Shown here piece after piece: positions 1-8,592 of a stretch of DNA of 47,627 bases. The stretch covers positions 1 through 47,627 of the forward strand of contig NZ_MTAV01000015.1 in NCBI RefSeq assembly GCF_002154695.1, in the 5' to 3' direction. Each line of letters starts with the position of its first letter. The first letter of the stretch is position 1. The notes under the pieces are model-generated. The model ran no database searches, was not told where the DNA came from, and saw nothing but the letters and a program-made list of their open reading frames with translations. This DNA comes from Nostoc sp. T09. Lineage in GTDB: Bacteria > Cyanobacteriota > Cyanobacteriia > Cyanobacteriales > Nostocaceae. The position numbers and the translations under genes are program-made.

Positions 1-362
1 CACTTTTGGAAGAAATACCAGGCGATTAGAAATCGCGGCTATAAAAACCAAATCCACCTGAGTAGATTAGATTGAGCCTGCGGAGGCAGGCTTTGTTTGT
101 TTAGCCGAGGCAGTGCGTTGGGCGGGTTTCCCGACTTGAAGCAACTGCCGTCCAGACTTCTAGTCTGAGGGGCTATTTGCCGAAAGTGGATGCACCCTGC
201 TGATGGACTTCTGAGAGCGATCGCTGACAAATTACTCAATTTTTATAGCGAGGCGAAATAACCTCATCAAATTTTCAGTAATTAATTATTTGAAATGTCG
301 AATTCAAGAACAACCTGTTAAAGACTAGTCATATTTTGTATTTCAAATTAGGGCAAATATTT
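1..362. other. Intergenic leader region with hairpins
   Basis: No convincing gene is visible here. The stretch holds two inverted repeats: AGCCTGC/GCAGGCT at 75-92 followed by a T-rich tail, and CAGACT/AGTCTG at 153-167. A HIP1 octamer lies near 219. The text between 75 and 170 has the look of the dispersed G+C-rich repeats common between Nostoc genes; that is an impression from memory, not a search result. Confidence 0.5.
75..102 (+). terminator. Probable intrinsic terminator for a gene left of the window
   Basis: A perfect 7-bp stem (75-81 with 86-92, loop GGAG) is followed directly by TTGTTTGTTT. This is the form of a rho-independent terminator reading rightward, so it would end a plus-strand gene lying outside the window. 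It could equally be part of a dispersed repeat. Confidence 0.45.
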
Positions 363-1700
363 ATGAGCTTTGATTACGACCTTTTTATTATTGGTGCAGG
401 TTCAGCAGGCCTTGCTGCTGCTAAAAGAGCTGCTTCCTATGATATCCATGTGGGAGTTGCAGAACAAGCAGACGTGGGTGGCGCTTGTATAAATTACGGT
501 TGTATTCCAGAAAAGTTGATGGCTTATGCTGCTACTTTCCCCAGCCTTTTTTCTAATGCAATATCTTATGGATGGAGTGAATTTAATAGCAGCTTTGACT
601 GGTCAAAATTTATGGCAGCTAAAGACAACAAAGTTGAACAACTCCATCAATTACATATTAAGTATCTTAGAGAATCAGGAGTAGATTTTATTAAGGGTTA
701 TGCTAGTTTCCAAGATGCACATACCTTGGATATTGATGGAAAGCACATAACAGCAGACAAAATTTTAATTGCGGTGGGTGCGAAACCTTTTCAGCCAAGT
801 ATACCAGGCATAGAATATACTATTACCCAAAAAGAATTATTTCAAATAAAAAAACTACCCAAACAAATTGCTATTATTGGAGGCGATTATACTGCTGTAA
901 AAACTGCTAGTTGTTTGAATGAACTTGGTGTTAAGCCTACTATAATTACTGATTTACCTCAAATCTTGCCTGATTGCGACCAAGATATATCGCTCTACAT
1001 TACAAATAGCATGAATCAGCAAGGTATTCAAATTTTCACTAACAGTAAAATATCCAAAATTAAAAAAATATCAGACCAAATAGATATATTTTTTTCAGAT
1101 AATAATATTTTGACTGTTGATCGTGTTTTATGCTTGGTACTTTTTTCACCAAATTTAAATAATTTGAGTTTGGATAAAGCAGGTATTAAGGTGACTCAAA
1201 AAGGTGCAATTATGCTCAATGACTATAGCCGCACAACACAAGCTAATATTTTTGCTGTAGGCGATTGTATTGACAGACTACAACTAACACCTGTTGCCAT
1301 TGCTGAAGCTCGTGCATTTGTTGATGCAGAATTTGGTAACAGTCCTCAACTTTTAAATTATGAATTAGTCCCGATTTGTGTTTCTTTCATACCTGAAGCT
1401 GCTACAGTTGGCTTGACAGAAGCTCAAGCCCGGGAAAAATTTGGTGAATCTGTACAGTGTTACTCTGAAAAATTTAAACCACTTTTTTATAGCCTGAATG
1501 GGCAAGATGAAAAAACATTTATTAAATTAGTAGTAGAAGAGAACTCAGAACGAATTTTAGGCGCTCATATGGTGGGTGAATCAGCATCAGAAATTATTCA
1601 AAGTATTGCTATCGCTATAAAATTAGGCGCTACCAAAAAAGACTTTAATAACAATATTGGTATTCATCCATCAAGTGCTGAAGAGATTTTTTCTTTATAA
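363..1700 (+). CDS. Glutathione-reductase-like FAD oxidoreductase with degenerate NADPH site
   Basis: A 445-residue class I pyridine nucleotide-disulfide oxidoreductase, colinear with cyanobacterial glutathione reductase. Intact parts are the FAD fold GAGSAG (residues 11-16) with Glu34, the redox disulfide Cys42-x4-Cys47, the second FAD motif VGDCID and the C-terminal His435/Glu440 pair in IHPSSAEE. The NADPH domain is not intact: the usual GxGxxG/A reads GGDYTA (173-178), so the second glycine is Asp; the arginines that grip the 2'-phosphate are absent in the following IITDLPQ stretch; and the family GRxPN motif reads LFSPN. Start chosen at ATG 363, which matches the normal family N-terminus; the longer frame would need a TTG. 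The gene is AT-rich. It may be a paralogue with another electron donor or one losing function. The fold assignment is firm; a role as a working glutathione reductase is doubtful. Confidence 0.85.
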   Translation: MSFDYDLFIIGAGSAGLAAAKRAASYDIHVGVAEQADVGGACINYGCIPEKLMAYAATFPSLFSNAISYGWSEFNSSFDWSKFMAAKDNKVEQLHQLHIKYLRESGVDFIKGYASFQDAHTLDIDGKHITADKILIAVGAKPFQPSIPGIEYTITQKELFQIKKLPKQIAIIGGDYTAVKTASCLNELGVKPTIITDLPQILPDCDQDISLYITNSMNQQGIQIFTNSKISKIKKISDQIDIFFSDNNILTVDRVLCLVLFSPNLNNLSLDKAGIKVTQKGAIMLNDYSRTTQANIFAVGDCIDRLQLTPVAIAEARAFVDAEFGNSPQLLNYELVPICVSFIPEAATVGLTEAQAREKFGESVQCYSEKFKPLFYSLNGQDEKTFIKLVVEENSERILGAHMVGESASEIIQSIAIAIKLGATKKDFNNNIGIHPSSAEEIFSL

Positions 1701-1872
1701 GTATTAATATTTGCCTATAGTATACCTGCGAATTAAACTTAAATTTTTAAATCATTATATAGTTAAATAGTAATATATTGCTGCTTCTGCTAATATTTCA
1801 CAACTTAATAATCTGTTATAGATTGGAGAGGTACGCCGCTTTAAAAACTGACCAACAGATAGGATGGTCTTG

Positions 1873-3957
1873 ATGAAGAGCAAAAATCCAGTCGTCTACG
1901 CTTTAGTTTTACAAAGCGTTATGATATTTTCGCCCTTGCTGCTGTCTAATGCTAAAGTCAGTGGGCAAACTACACCATCTGTATCTCCAGCCGTGACTGC
2001 TACTCCACTCATATCGAATCAGGAACGCGAAGAATTGGTAAGACTGCGAGCAGAAAAGCGGATTCGAGATGCAGCCCAATCTGATTTTGAGCGTAACTTT
2101 AGTCGTACAACCATGCTCTTCAATATCTGGTTAGTCTTATTAAGCTTATTTCCAGTTGCAGTAATTGCTTTATTTTGGCTGTTACGACGGGTAGCAATCC
2201 GAGAAATTGTTAATAAAGCAATGTCTCAGCTAGAAGGCGTGGAAAATTTACAAACTCAGCTAAGCATTGTTAAGCAAGAAGCTGAAAATGCCATTCAAGA
2301 AGTTAAACATATTACTGATACATTAGGCAAAGAAGCTGATAGCCTGCGGCAAAAAATTAACAGCGAGCAAGAAAATTTATCTCTAATTACATCTGATTTT
2401 TCAGCAACAAAAGAAAGTATTTTAAATCAATTAGAATCAGAAATTAAAATTGTTCAAAATAAATTAGAAAATTTAGAGACAGTATTTGCCTCTCAACTGT
2501 CGCAATTGCAATCAAACGTCCAGAATCAAAGTAATTTAACTCTAGAGCATTTAGGAAAAATAGAATCAGATTTAGTAAAGCAATTATCTGAACTGCTAGT
2601 AAGCGCTGAACAACAAAGAGATATAGTTATTGAACATTTAGATCAATCCAAATCTAAGTTTACGGCTCATCTATCAGTATTACAGTCTGACACTCAGAAA
2701 GAAAAGGATATAGTTGTTAACGACTTTGCAAATTTAAAAGCAGAAATTGTAACTCAAATTTCAGAATTACAAGTGGATGCTCAACAACGTAAAAATGTAA
2801 CTCTGTCAAGTATTGAAGAGCTAGAAAATCTCTTTAAATCACAAATTTTAGAATTACAATCTGATACTCAACAGCAAAAAGATAAAATTATTGAAGAGTT
2901 AAGAAAATTACAGTCAGAATTTGCAAACCAACTAGCTGATTTACAGGCGGAGGCTGAAAACCAAAAAGCGCTAATTGTGGAGAATTTAGAAAAATCAGGC
3001 TTAGAATTTACATCTCAGTTCTCAGAATTACAGTTAAATGCTCAACAACAAAAAATTCTGATTCTAGAAAAACTAGAAAAGTTAGAAACAGAGTTTGTAT
3101 CCCAACTTTCGGAGCTACAATTAGATGCTCAACAACGCAAGGATCTAATTCTGGAAGAACTGACGGAAATTAAACCGCCATCGATTCCAGAGGAGATAAA
3201 ACCTGAAGTTGAAGAAAACATTCAGGAACCGCCACAATCAGAAGAAGTAGCGGCTGATGAATACATTGAACAGGGAAATGTACTGTTTAGTGAAAAGCGC
3301 TATGCAGATGCGATCGCAGTTTACAACCAAGCAGTCAAAATTCAGCCAGACAATGCCGTTGCTTGGTTTAAACAAGGTTTAACTCTAGCCAGGTTAAAAC
3401 GCTATTCGGACGCGATCGCTTCCTATGATACAGCTTTAAAAATCAATCCTAATGATCATCAAGCTTGGTGCGATCGCGGTGTTGCTTTTGGTAATTTACG
3501 AAAACATCAACAAGCTTTTGTCTCGTTTAATCAAGCCACTAAAGTCAAGCCTGATGATGCCGTTGCTTGGATGAATCGCGGTTTAGCTTTGATAGAGTTG
3601 GAAGAATACGAAGAAGCGATTGCCTCTTTTGACAAAGCAATAAAAATTAAACCAGACTCCCCCAAAGTTTGGGATAAACGCGGCTATACTTTGGTGCGAC
3701 TAGGACGAGATGACGAAGCGATCGCCTCTTTTGATCAAGCATTAGAAATTAAACCAGATTATGCCAGTGCTTATTACAATAAAGCAGCCTGTTATGCATT
3801 CCAAAGAAAATTAGGATTAGCCTTGGAAAATCTCCAACGGGCGATTGAATTGAACCCAAAATATCAGGAAGAGGCCGCAACAGACATTGATTTTGATGAT
3901 ATTGCTCAGGAGCAATCTTTTATCGAGTTAATTGGAAAGAAATTCGTTAATGAATAA
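1873..3957 (+). CDS. Membrane-anchored coiled-coil and TPR repeat protein
   Basis: A 694-residue protein of four parts. An N-terminal hydrophobic segment (about residues 5-28) looks like a signal or anchor. A second hydrophobic helix lies near residues 75-100. A long charged coiled coil follows, from about residue 115 to 433, and includes seven exact-length 29-residue repeats. After an acidic, proline-rich linker come about six tetratricopeptide repeats (about 455-670) with typical spacing such as AWxxxGxxLxxLxxYxxAIxSYDxAL. TPRs bind protein partners, so a scaffolding role at the membrane is likely; the partner is unknown. ATG 1873 is chosen over ATG 1864 because the AGATAGG ribosome site abuts 1864 but sits nine bases from 1873. 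It is the last rightward gene before a convergent leftward block. Confidence 0.85.
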   Translation: MKSKNPVVYALVLQSVMIFSPLLLSNAKVSGQTTPSVSPAVTATPLISNQEREELVRLRAEKRIRDAAQSDFERNFSRTTMLFNIWLVLLSLFPVAVIALFWLLRRVAIREIVNKAMSQLEGVENLQTQLSIVKQEAENAIQEVKHITDTLGKEADSLRQKINSEQENLSLITSDFSATKESILNQLESEIKIVQNKLENLETVFASQLSQLQSNVQNQSNLTLEHLGKIESDLVKQLSELLVSAEQQRDIVIEHLDQSKSKFTAHLSVLQSDTQKEKDIVVNDFANLKAEIVTQISELQVDAQQRKNVTLSSIEELENLFKSQILELQSDTQQQKDKIIEELRKLQSEFANQLADLQAEAENQKALIVENLEKSGLEFTSQFSELQLNAQQQKILILEKLEKLETEFVSQLSELQLDAQQRKDLILEELTEIKPPSIPEEIKPEVEENIQEPPQSEEVAADEYIEQGNVLFSEKRYADAIAVYNQAVKIQPDNAVAWFKQGLTLARLKRYSDAIASYDTALKINPNDHQAWCDRGVAFGNLRKHQQAFVSFNQATKVKPDDAVAWMNRGLALIELEEYEEAIASFDKAIKIKPDSPKVWDKRGYTLVRLGRDDEAIASFDQALEIKPDYASAYYNKAACYAFQRKLGLALENLQRAIELNPKYQEEAATDIDFDDIAQEQSFIELIGKKFVNE
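2506..3114 (+). repeat. Seven in-frame 87-bp (29-residue) coiled-coil repeats
   Basis: Inside the TPR gene, protein residues 212-414 divide into seven units of exactly 29 residues, each starting with a form of LQxDAQQxK and ending in QxSE or similar. A partial eighth unit continues to about residue 433. The DNA copies have diverged, so the repeat is best seen in the protein. A 29-residue period fits four heptads plus one residue. Confidence 0.8.
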
Positions 3958-4053
3958 GCCCATCTCCTAACCTTTGACAACTGTAAAGCGATCGCTGTTC
4001 GGATGCTACTTACTTTAGGTGATTTCTGATTAAAAAAATACCTATGTTGACGA

Positions 4054-4106
4054 GTTTCGACTTCGCTCAACTCTCGACCACTCAGTTGGTTGAGCGAAGT
4101 CGAAAC
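4054..4106. repeat. 18-bp perfect inverted repeat between convergent genes
   Basis: The arms 4054-4071 and 4089-4106 are perfect reverse complements (GTTTCGACTTCGCTCAAC) around a 17-base loop. The element lies between the stop of the TPR gene and the stop of the leftward DUF2231 gene, so as RNA it could end transcripts from both sides. The TTCGACTTCGCTCAA sequence resembles a dispersed palindromic repeat of cyanobacterial genomes. It has no T-run, so termination is inferred only. Confidence 0.65.
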
Positions 4107-4136
4107 CAACGGCTGCGGTAAATTTATAGCTAGAAT

Positions 4137-4730
4137 TCACCTTAGGTTTCTGCCTTCTGGGAGTAATTGTGCCGCAGTAACGTGAATTCCAAACTCTTCT
4201 CCTAAATGTGCTCCCAGCGTTCCATGAACGAACAACAAGCCTAAGATTGCAATCCCTGCTAACAAATAACTCCACTGCACCTGTCTAGAGACATTTTTGC
4301 GCCAACGATAACGCTGTAAACCCCGCCACACAGTCATACCAACAATAATCGCTAATAAAAACAGACCACCCAAGCCATGTAAAAGCATTGTCCAACCAGC
4401 AGTTAATCCCCAATCACTCTTGTGATTAACTGCTGGGTTTGCTAGCAATAGCTCAAAAAATCCAGCAGCAACAGTGAAAAATGTAATCGTAGCTGCTGCT
4501 AGTAAGTTATACCAGCCAACATCAAATAAACCAGTGCGCAGAGTCGCCAGACCCAGAAATTTGAATATTTTTCGTTCTAGGGGAAAAAGTGCTCCGGCAA
4601 TATCAAAAGCGATCGCAATGATGAATAAACCTAAGGTTAGATGTACCAACTGCGGATGTATGGGAATTTCGTAAGGTAATCCGTTACCATTTAGCTTCAA
4701 TCCCAATTGCTCAAACAGTTGCCCGTTCAT
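4137..4730 (-). CDS. DUF2231 family membrane protein (second of a pair)
   Basis: A 197-residue integral membrane protein with about four hydrophobic helices (roughly residues 28-50, 66-95, 113-133 and 148-168). It carries the DUF2231 signature of an early HPxxVH motif (HPQLVH). ATG 4730 is chosen because it overlaps the stop of the upstream gene in an ATGA junction, which implies translational coupling; a longer reading to 4790 would lie inside the neighbour. The family function is not established; some members are annotated as heme- or redox-linked membrane proteins, but nothing here confirms that. It is cotranscribed with its paralogue upstream. Confidence 0.8.
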   Translation of the reverse strand: MNGQLFEQLGLKLNGNGLPYEIPIHPQLVHLTLGLFIIAIAFDIAGALFPLERKIFKFLGLATLRTGLFDVGWYNLLAAATITFFTVAAGFFELLLANPAVNHKSDWGLTAGWTMLLHGLGGLFLLAIIVGMTVWRGLQRYRWRKNVSRQVQWSYLLAGIAILGLLFVHGTLGAHLGEEFGIHVTAAQLLPEGRNLR

Positions 4731-5221
4731 GGCGTGACTCCCTGTTTCATCGCTTCCACCACAGGCGCTACATGCAAACCGTATACCCAAAACAGCTTAC
4801 TTCCCAGATATACCTGCAAGCTAACCAAGCAAATTAAAAACGTGGCTGCGCCCAGATAAGCCGGGGGAAGCTTCAGAGGATTGCGATTGCGAATCACAAA
4901 TCGCCAAGCTGCGATCGCCACAACAATAGCCGCCAGCGACCAACCCACAACTGTATGAAAATTTAAAGTTGGTTGGACTGCTGCATAAGTATTCGCTAAA
5001 CCTGCCTCAAACTGACCAAAAATTACCGCTAGAAAAATTGCGATCGCAGCAACAAACATATTCCAGAAACTTACTTCATACAAACGATGGTTGCGGGTGA
5101 AATAGCCTACTACATCACAGAAAAAAGAAAAAAACACCATCGCAATTACAAAGTGAACAATGATCGGGTGTAGCGGATCGGGGTAAGGAAGATTTTCACT
5201 ATTAAGAGGCAGGGCAAGCAT
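4727..5221 (-). CDS. DUF2231 family membrane protein (first of a pair)
   Basis: A 164-residue membrane protein with four predicted helices (about 21-41, 52-70, 89-108 and 121-141) and the same family signature, here HPIIVH. It is a paralogue of the next gene downstream and shares a four-base ATGA overlap with it, so the two products probably form a hetero-oligomer or act together. A cupin gene lies 44 bases upstream on the same strand, making a likely three-gene leftward operon. The function is unknown. Confidence 0.8.
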   Translation of the reverse strand: MLALPLNSENLPYPDPLHPIIVHFVIAMVFFSFFCDVVGYFTRNHRLYEVSFWNMFVAAIAIFLAVIFGQFEAGLANTYAAVQPTLNFHTVVGWSLAAIVVAIAAWRFVIRNRNPLKLPPAYLGAATFLICLVSLQVYLGSKLFWVYGLHVAPVVEAMKQGVTP

Positions 5222-5265
5222 GAATTTATCCTGACGCTGATATTAGTATGCTAAATGAGTATCAC

Positions 5266-5742
5266 TCACCCTGGCACTGAAGTCTCTACTGGCTCTTGGT
5301 CAAATTGCCGCATCAATTCTATTAAAGCTTCCTGGTCTGGTGCCTGCCCATCCTTGAGTAGTTTGGCTAAACCTTCAAAATACTTTTCACGTTCTCCGGC
5401 AGGACAAAACATAATTAATAACTTCGCAGGTTTTGTTGCCCGGTTAGCAAATGTATGGGGTGTACCACGCGGAACCAATACAAATGCTCCTGGTTGACCT
5501 TGTACTGTTTGATTCCCGACTTGAATTTCAACTTCTCCCTCTACGACATAGAACAGTTCTTCCATGTGGCGGTGAATATGCAGTATAGGCGCGGTTCCCC
5601 CTGGTGGGAGCACATTTTCAAACAATCCCAAGTGACCATGAGTATCAGCACCAACCGCCTTAAATATCACTTCGCTATTACCAATTGTCAGGTGAGTGCC
5701 TTCTCCTGGTGCTAATACAATTTCTTGAATGGGTAAACTCAT
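5266..5742 (-). CDS. Single-domain cupin protein
   Basis: A 158-residue cupin_2 protein. Motif 1, G-x5-HxH-x4-E-x6-G, is complete with His55, His57 and Glu62. Motif 2, G-x5-PxG-x2-H-x3-N, is complete with His96. The metal site (usually Fe or Mn) should therefore work. The substrate is not evident; similar proteins are often annotated as quercetin dioxygenase-like. An AGGAG ribosome site sits ahead of ATG 5742. It appears to be the first gene of the leftward operon with the DUF2231 pair. Confidence 0.85.
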   Translation of the reverse strand: MSLPIQEIVLAPGEGTHLTIGNSEVIFKAVGADTHGHLGLFENVLPPGGTAPILHIHRHMEELFYVVEGEVEIQVGNQTVQGQPGAFVLVPRGTPHTFANRATKPAKLLIMFCPAGEREKYFEGLAKLLKDGQAPDQEALIELMRQFDQEPVETSVPG

Positions 5743-6107
5743 CTGAACTCCTGAACCTCTAATTTAGATACCCAAACCTTTTTGTTAGCAAGCAGCTATA
5801 GATTCGCTGGCTTATTTAATCAACACAAGTTTGATTTTTAACATTCTCTGCAAGCTACTGGGAAGCATAACAAACTCCACAATTCTTTGAATCAATCGGT
5901 AGGAGGATGGAGCTAAAGCTGTAAATTTTTAACTTTAAGGCAAGAGAACTCTTTAGCAGAGAAAAATGCTGGCTGGACGAAACTTGCTCCAAATCAAGGA
6001 TTTTTGCAGTATTGCGGGGGTTGAAATCAACTTTGCATTTTTTGCGTCCACCTAGAAGTTATAGAGGCGTTTCTTAAAACACAAATTGTTTATTAGGAGG
6101 TAAAAAA
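5743..6107. other. Intergenic region between divergent genes
   Basis: This 365-base stretch must hold the promoters of the leftward cupin operon and the rightward Gfo/Idh gene. I see no gene and no confident operator. A very strong ribosome site, AGGAGG at 6095-6100, serves the gene at 6108. Confidence 0.6.
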
Positions 6108-7226
6108 ATGGCAGCTAGAAACGGGAAGCGCAAAATTCGTTACGCCGTTGTGGGATTAGGTTGGATTGCCCAGGAGACTGTACTGCCTGCTTTTGCCCAA
6201 ACTGAAAATTCACAACTAGTTGCCTTGTTTTCCGAAGACCAACTCAAGCGAGAGGAACTGGGTAAGCAGTATGGAGTCAAGGCTTACTGTTACGAAGACT
6301 ATGACGACTGCTTAAAAAGTGGCGAAATTGACGCAGTTTACATAGCGCTGCCCAACCATCTCCACTGCGATTATACTGTGTGGGCGGCAAACGCTAAAGT
6401 TCATGTGCTTTGCGAGAAGCCAATGGCTGTGACAGAGCAAGAGTGCGAACAGATGATTCGTGCTGCTAAAGATCACAACGTCAAGCTGATGATTGCTTAT
6501 CGTCTGCATTTTGATCGAGCGAATATGCAAGCAGTAGAGATTGCTAATTCTGGGAAAATGGGCGACCCCCGTATTTTTAACTCAGTATTTTCGCAGCAGG
6601 TTGCGGAAGGCAACGTCCGCCTAGAGCCAATCTCTAATGGTGGTGGTACTGTTTACGACATGGGTGTGTATTGCATCAATGCTGCCCGCTATCTGTTTCG
6701 GGATGAACCAAATGAAGTCTTTGCTTTCAGTGTAAGCAAAAGCGACAAACGCTTTGATGAGGCTGACGAAATGACAAGTGCAATTTTGCGTTTTCCCGGA
6801 CAGAGATTGGCAAACTTTACTTCTAGTTTTGGTGCTGGATCAGCTTCCAGCTTCCAGCTTCTTGGCACAAAAGGTAATTTACAGATGGATTCACCATATA
6901 ACTATGTGGGAGAACTGAAGCATAAAATCACCATCAACAATGAGACACAAGAACAATCCTATGCTGCTGGCAATCAGTTTGCCGCAGAAATTACCTATTT
7001 CTCTGACTGCATACTGAATAATAAAGAACCAGAGCCATCAGGTGAAGAAGGGTTGGCAGATGTTCGGATTATTCGTGCTATTTACCAATCAGCACAAATC
7101 GGTCAACCCGTGCAACTAGGTGAGTTTAAACGCCAGCATAGACCATCAGCCAAGCAAATTATTCAGCGTCCTGAGGCTGAATCGCCAGACTTAATTCATG
7201 CAGCCGATCCTTCGGGTAAGTCATAG
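6108..7226 (+). CDS. Gfo/Idh/MocA family NAD(P)-dependent oxidoreductase
   Basis: A 372-residue sugar or cyclitol dehydrogenase-like protein. The N-terminal Rossmann fold has the VVGLGWIA dinucleotide motif (about residues 14-21). The family signature CEKPM contains catalytic Lys104. The C-terminal half is the usual alpha/beta domain, with GGGTVYDMGVY lining the active site. It most resembles glucose-fructose oxidoreductase and dimeric-dihydrodiol-dehydrogenase-type members. The substrate cannot be read from sequence. An AGGAGG ribosome site seven bases before the ATG suggests strong translation. The last ~25 residues, after about 345, are an extra polar tail. Confidence 0.9.
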   Translation: MAARNGKRKIRYAVVGLGWIAQETVLPAFAQTENSQLVALFSEDQLKREELGKQYGVKAYCYEDYDDCLKSGEIDAVYIALPNHLHCDYTVWAANAKVHVLCEKPMAVTEQECEQMIRAAKDHNVKLMIAYRLHFDRANMQAVEIANSGKMGDPRIFNSVFSQQVAEGNVRLEPISNGGGTVYDMGVYCINAARYLFRDEPNEVFAFSVSKSDKRFDEADEMTSAILRFPGQRLANFTSSFGAGSASSFQLLGTKGNLQMDSPYNYVGELKHKITINNETQEQSYAAGNQFAAEITYFSDCILNNKEPEPSGEEGLADVRIIRAIYQSAQIGQPVQLGEFKRQHRPSAKQIIQRPEAESPDLIHAADPSGKS

Positions 7227-7494
7227 CGAGGAATTGGGGAATAAAGGTTAGGAAAAAATACATTTTCATTTCCTCGTTGTGTATAACTGCCAGTGAGTTT
7301 TTAACTGCTAGACATCATGAAATGTAAAATTTTAACCTTTAAAACCAATCTCTAAAATTCGGCAACAAATTCAAATTTAGTAATTTAGATTCTGTCCGAT
7401 TTTCGTAATTATGAATTACGTATTGGTATGAAACTTGCTGAAGAATATTGTTTTCCTTCTGCCTTCTGCCTGATACTCACCTTGATTTGAAAAT

Positions 7495-7962
7495 ATGGAA
7501 ATCAGAAGCTCAGCTTTTTTTATCGGCAATACTATCCCATTTAAATACACTTGCGATGGAGACGATATTTCTCCGCCAATCTATTGGCAAGACCCTCCAC
7601 AAGGGACACAGAGTTTTGCCTTGATTTTAGATGACCCAGATGCACCCAAACAAACTTTTACCCATTGGGTTGTCTACAACATACCTGCTGATAACCGCGA
7701 ACTACCAGAAGGCATTACTCAAGAGCCTAAACTCCCAAATGGTGGTGTACAAGGAAAAAATAGTTTTGGTAAGTTAGGTTTTGGGGGTCCCTGTCCACCT
7801 CCCAAACATGGCGCTCATCGTTACTTTTTCAAAATATTTGCTTTAGACCAATCACTTGATTTACCTCCAGGTGCAACTAAAGAAGAGTTATTGCAGGCGA
7901 TGGAAGGTCATGTGTTAGATAAGGCTGAAGTTATGGGTCGTTATGCTAGGGAGACTGAGTAG
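7495..7962 (+). CDS. YbhB/YbcL family (PEBP, Raf-kinase-inhibitor-like) protein
   Basis: A 155-residue bacterial phosphatidylethanolamine-binding-protein fold. Visible family marks are the N-terminal CDGDDISPP, the anion-pocket segment DDPDAP with the nearby HWVVYNIP, and GGPCPPPKHGAHRYFF. Bacterial members are cytoplasmic or periplasmic with little-known ligands; no signal peptide is visible here. It stands alone between unrelated genes and is followed by a palindromic hairpin. Confidence 0.92.
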   Translation: MEIRSSAFFIGNTIPFKYTCDGDDISPPIYWQDPPQGTQSFALILDDPDAPKQTFTHWVVYNIPADNRELPEGITQEPKLPNGGVQGKNSFGKLGFGGPCPPPKHGAHRYFFKIFALDQSLDLPPGATKEELLQAMEGHVLDKAEVMGRYARETE

Positions 7963-7977
7963 CAAATAGAATAAAAT

Positions 7978-8026
7978 TGGGGCATAGGGTATGGGACTCT
8001 TTCGATACCCCATGCCCTATGCCCCA
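7978..8026. terminator. Hairpin between convergent genes
   Basis: The arms 7978-7995 and 8009-8026 pair with one mismatch (TGGGGCATAGGG against CCCTATGCCCCA at the base). It lies between the stops of the rightward PEBP gene and the leftward small gene. The GGGCATAGGG text resembles a common dispersed repeat of these genomes, so it may be a repeat used as a terminator. Confidence 0.6.
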
Positions 8027-8080
8027 TGCTAGAGATGAGACGACAACTAGTTGAAGTGCAGTAAAGACAAGAATGAAATT

Positions 8081-8263
8081 CTAAATAGCTGTATCTTCTC
8101 TGCCTATCTGTTGCCGAATGGTATCAATAGCTGCATTAATACCAGCCAGCCTGGACTCTAAATCATCTCGCATCCAAGTTAGGAATTTTAGCTTATTCTC
8201 TAAACGAGATTTGCGCGAAATAGTTTCGCCACCATAACAGTAATTGCCCCAAAAAGGAAACAT
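8081..8263 (-). CDS. Small coiled-coil protein of unknown function
   Basis: A 60-residue protein. The first 15 residues are aromatic and glycine-rich (MFPFWGNYCYGG); the remainder is one amphipathic helix with heptad-like leucines (KLKFLTWMRDDLESRL). A clear AGAGAGG ribosome site precedes ATG 8263, which supports a real gene. The arrangement, a short aromatic/Gly start and a C-terminal helix, is loosely like DUF5320-type small proteins, but I do not assign it. Confidence 0.6.
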   Translation of the reverse strand: MFPFWGNYCYGGETISRKSRLENKLKFLTWMRDDLESRLAGINAAIDTIRQQIGREDTAI

Positions 8264-8592
8264 AGTTAGCCTCTCTATTTAGCCAAGTAACAGTGCAGGA
8301 TTGTGCACCACCACATTACATTCTGGCTAATAAAAATTTAGACGGATGGTGTAACGACCGATCCATTTCTTACGTGTTTGGCGAACTCTAGCCTTTCTAT
8401 GGATGTAATGACAAAACTAGTAAAAATAGCAATAGTTTCAAAAATTTGTAATTAACTGCCGATAAATGCCGATAAAGTTGATTTATGCAAAAGATCTAGT
8501 TAACAAAAATTAAGGTAGTATAGCTGCTCAAACAGTTGAAGTTCGCCACAGTGGAGATAGCAGTTTTTATCTCAGTTTTCCTGAAAACTTAA
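8264..8592. other. Intergenic region between divergent genes
   Basis: These 329 bases hold no gene that I can support. Near the right end are two small inverted repeats, GAGATA/TATCTC at 8554-8573 and GTTTTC/GAAAAC at 8575-8588. The second ends four bases before the Rieske gene start, which lacks a recognisable Shine-Dalgarno sequence. Confidence 0.5.

Noticed and set aside
39-239. 66-codon open frame on the minus strand
   Set aside because: It runs through hairpin and repeat-like intergenic sequence, has no ribosome site and no protein-like pattern.
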